Shown piece by piece: positions 63,043-64,000 of a DNA stretch of 64,000 nucleotides; within the stretch, counting starts at the first letter, position 1, and each line of letters opens with the position of its first letter. The translations under genes were made by a program, and so were the position numbers. The DNA comes from Flavobacterium crassostreae. GTDB taxonomy: Bacteria; Bacteroidota; Bacteroidia; Flavobacteriales; Flavobacteriaceae. The stretch covers positions 124,001 through 188,000 of the forward strand of contig NZ_CP017688.1 in the NCBI RefSeq assembly GCF_001831475.1, given 5' to 3'. A model generated the notes under the pieces. It was not told the origin of the DNA. It ran no database searches and saw only the letters and a program-made list of their open reading frames with translations.

Positions 63043-63072
63043 CAAATTTAAGACATTTATTCGATTAAACAA
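63043..63072 (-). promoter_or_regulatory. promoter of tRNA-Gly(GCC)-tRNA-Leu pair
   Basis: Minus strand: -33 TTG (63070-63072), 19-base spacer, -7 TAAATTTG (63043-63050). Confidence 0.7.
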
Positions 63073-63132
63073 GCCTTTTAAACATAAATTTTTTAACTAT
63101 TTTACAATGTGCTGAAAATCTATTAATTACAA

Positions 63133-64000
63133 TTATTTATTTTTTTGGGTTAGCATTCTTTTTATCTCATTTAATTTCATCAGAGCTTCAATTGGCGTTA
63201 TGGTGTCCACATCTAGGCTTAAAATTTCTTCTTTTATTTCTTCCAACAAAGGATCATCTAGGTTAAAAAAGCTCATTTGCACACTATCCTGGGCTTCTTT
63301 TACACCATGTAGAACTTCGTTAGAATGGTTTTTCTCTAGTTTTTTTAGGATTTTTTGCGCCTTTAGTAACACAATTTGAGGCATCCCTGCCATTTTAGCA
63401 ACATGAATACCAAAACTATGCGCACTACCACCTTGGACTAATTTTCGGACAAAAAGAACGGTGTCTTTTAACTCCTTTACCGCGACGTTATAGTTTTGGA
63501 TACGGGGCAATGTTGTGGTCATCTCGTTTAACTCATGGTAGTGGGTGGCAAAAAGCGTTTTGGGCCTTGAGGGATGCTCGTGCAAAAATTCTGCAATAGC
63601 CCAAGCAATGGATATTCCGTCATAGGTACTGGTTCCTCTACCTATTTCATCTAACAAAACCAAACTTCGTTCGGAAATATTATTCAAAATAGAAGCTGTT
63701 TCGTTCATTTCAACCATAAATGTTGACTCTCCCATAGAGATATTATCCGAAGCTCCTACTCTAGTGAATATCTTGTCTACAATACCCATTTTTAAATGCT
63801 CCGCCGGAACAAAACTTCCCATTTGTGCCAAAAGTACAATTAAGGCTGTTTGTCGTAAAATTGCTGATTTACCAGACATATTGGGGCCAGTTATCATAAT
63901 TAACTGCTGGGTTTCGGGGTCTAAAAAAACATCGTTGGCAATATAGGGCACGCCAATTGGCAATTGTTTTTCAATAACAGGATGTCTTCCGTTTTTTATC
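63133..64000 (-). CDS. mutS: DNA mismatch repair protein MutS, C-terminal part (partial)
   Basis: The frame runs off the right edge; the visible 289 residues cover the ATPase domain and C-terminal tail of MutS. It begins with [12 protein letters not shown], then Walker [15 protein letters not shown], the [16 protein letters not shown] segment, Walker [17 protein letters not shown] and [12 protein letters not shown] (H-loop). The tail (about 215-289) is charged and ends in a helix-rich stretch, as in full-length MutS1. Internal TTG/ATG codons could mislead start calling; the true start is outside the window. MutS recognises mismatches and starts repair with MutL. Confidence 0.95.
   Translation of the reverse strand, partial: IKNGRHPVIEKQLPIGVPYIANDVFLDPETQQLIMITGPNMSGKSAILRQTALIVLLAQMGSFVPAEHLKMGIVDKIFTRVGASDNISMGESTFMVEMNETASILNNISERSLVLLDEIGRGTSTYDGISIAWAIAEFLHEHPSRPKTLFATHYHELNEMTTTLPRIQNYNVAVKELKDTVLFVRKLVQGGSAHSFGIHVAKMAGMPQIVLLKAQKILKKLEKNHSNEVLHGVKEAQDSVQMSFFNLDDPLLEEIKEEILSLDVDTITPIEALMKLNEIKRMLTQKNK

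Noticed and set aside
63133..63963. MutS called as a complete 276-residue gene
   Set aside because: The apparent start is an internal TTG; the frame continues upstream with GRHPVIEKQ, so this is the 3' part of a longer mutS cut by the window edge.

Overview
The window looks like chromosomal DNA of a flavobacterium, most likely Flavobacterium or a close relative. The reasons are: AT-rich DNA; many promoters of the Bacteroidetes type with a -7 box TAnnTTTG; no visible Shine-Dalgarno dependence; a short primary sigma factor of 287 residues; a secreted peptidase with a type IX secretion (T9SS) C-terminal sorting domain next to other Bacteroidetes-only families (T9SS plug/DUF5103, DUF6702); and a flavobacterial order of the division and cell-wall cluster. 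Species cannot be named from this sequence alone.

Layout. 1-5 kb: tail of a GAF protein, rpsO-pnp, the primary sigma factor and rpe. 5-7.7 kb: a TPR protein, an isolated NUMOD4/HNH-like gene flanked by two matching hairpins, tRNA-Arg and a GatB/YqeY protein. 7.8-23.5 kb (minus strand): a complete dcw cluster mraZ-rsmH-ftsL-ftsI-murE-mraY-murD-ftsW-murG-murC-ftsQ-ftsA-ftsZ with a terminator after ftsZ and three 10-bp-spaced MraZ-type boxes at the mraZ promoter. 23.9-31.9 kb: alpha/beta hydrolase, engB, tatA-PAP2, an M1 peptidase with two small secreted partners, a paralogue of one partner, and pepE. 32 kb: two tandem tRNA-Gly(TCC) genes. 32.5-35 kb: an L,D-transpeptidase-like protein and gpmI. 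35.1-40.3 kb: a four-gene TetR-ABC-HlyD-TolC export operon whose ATPase keeps Walker A but has lost most other ABC signatures, with a perfect palindrome inside its promoter. 40.3-52.6 kb: map, methyltransferase, SNF2 helicase, T9SS plug-like protein, apaG, pruA, rsmG, fatty-acid desaturase, aminotransferase and a DUF2383 protein. 52.9-64 kb: an S37-type secreted peptidase, an AraC regulator, DUF983, pirin, fabD, galE, a DegT aminotransferase, waaA, a tiny heptad-repeat lipoprotein, a YegP-like protein, tRNA-Gly(GCC) and tRNA-Leu(TAA), and the C-terminal part of mutS at the right edge.

How it fits together. Most genes are housekeeping: translation and RNA decay, transcription, peptidoglycan synthesis with septation, and envelope lipid/LPS steps. 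The non-routine parts are: (i) a family of four dispersed intergenic structured repeats whose closing helix covaries between copies; (ii) the self-regulated export operon with the unusual ATPase; (iii) the MraZ operator covering the dcw promoter; (iv) the HNH-like gene between inverted hairpins with a possible small RNA beside it; (v) the heptad-repeat lipoprotein. Several gene starts are placed downstream of the longest open frame because a promoter or terminator lies inside the extended frame, or because the family's usual start is clear.
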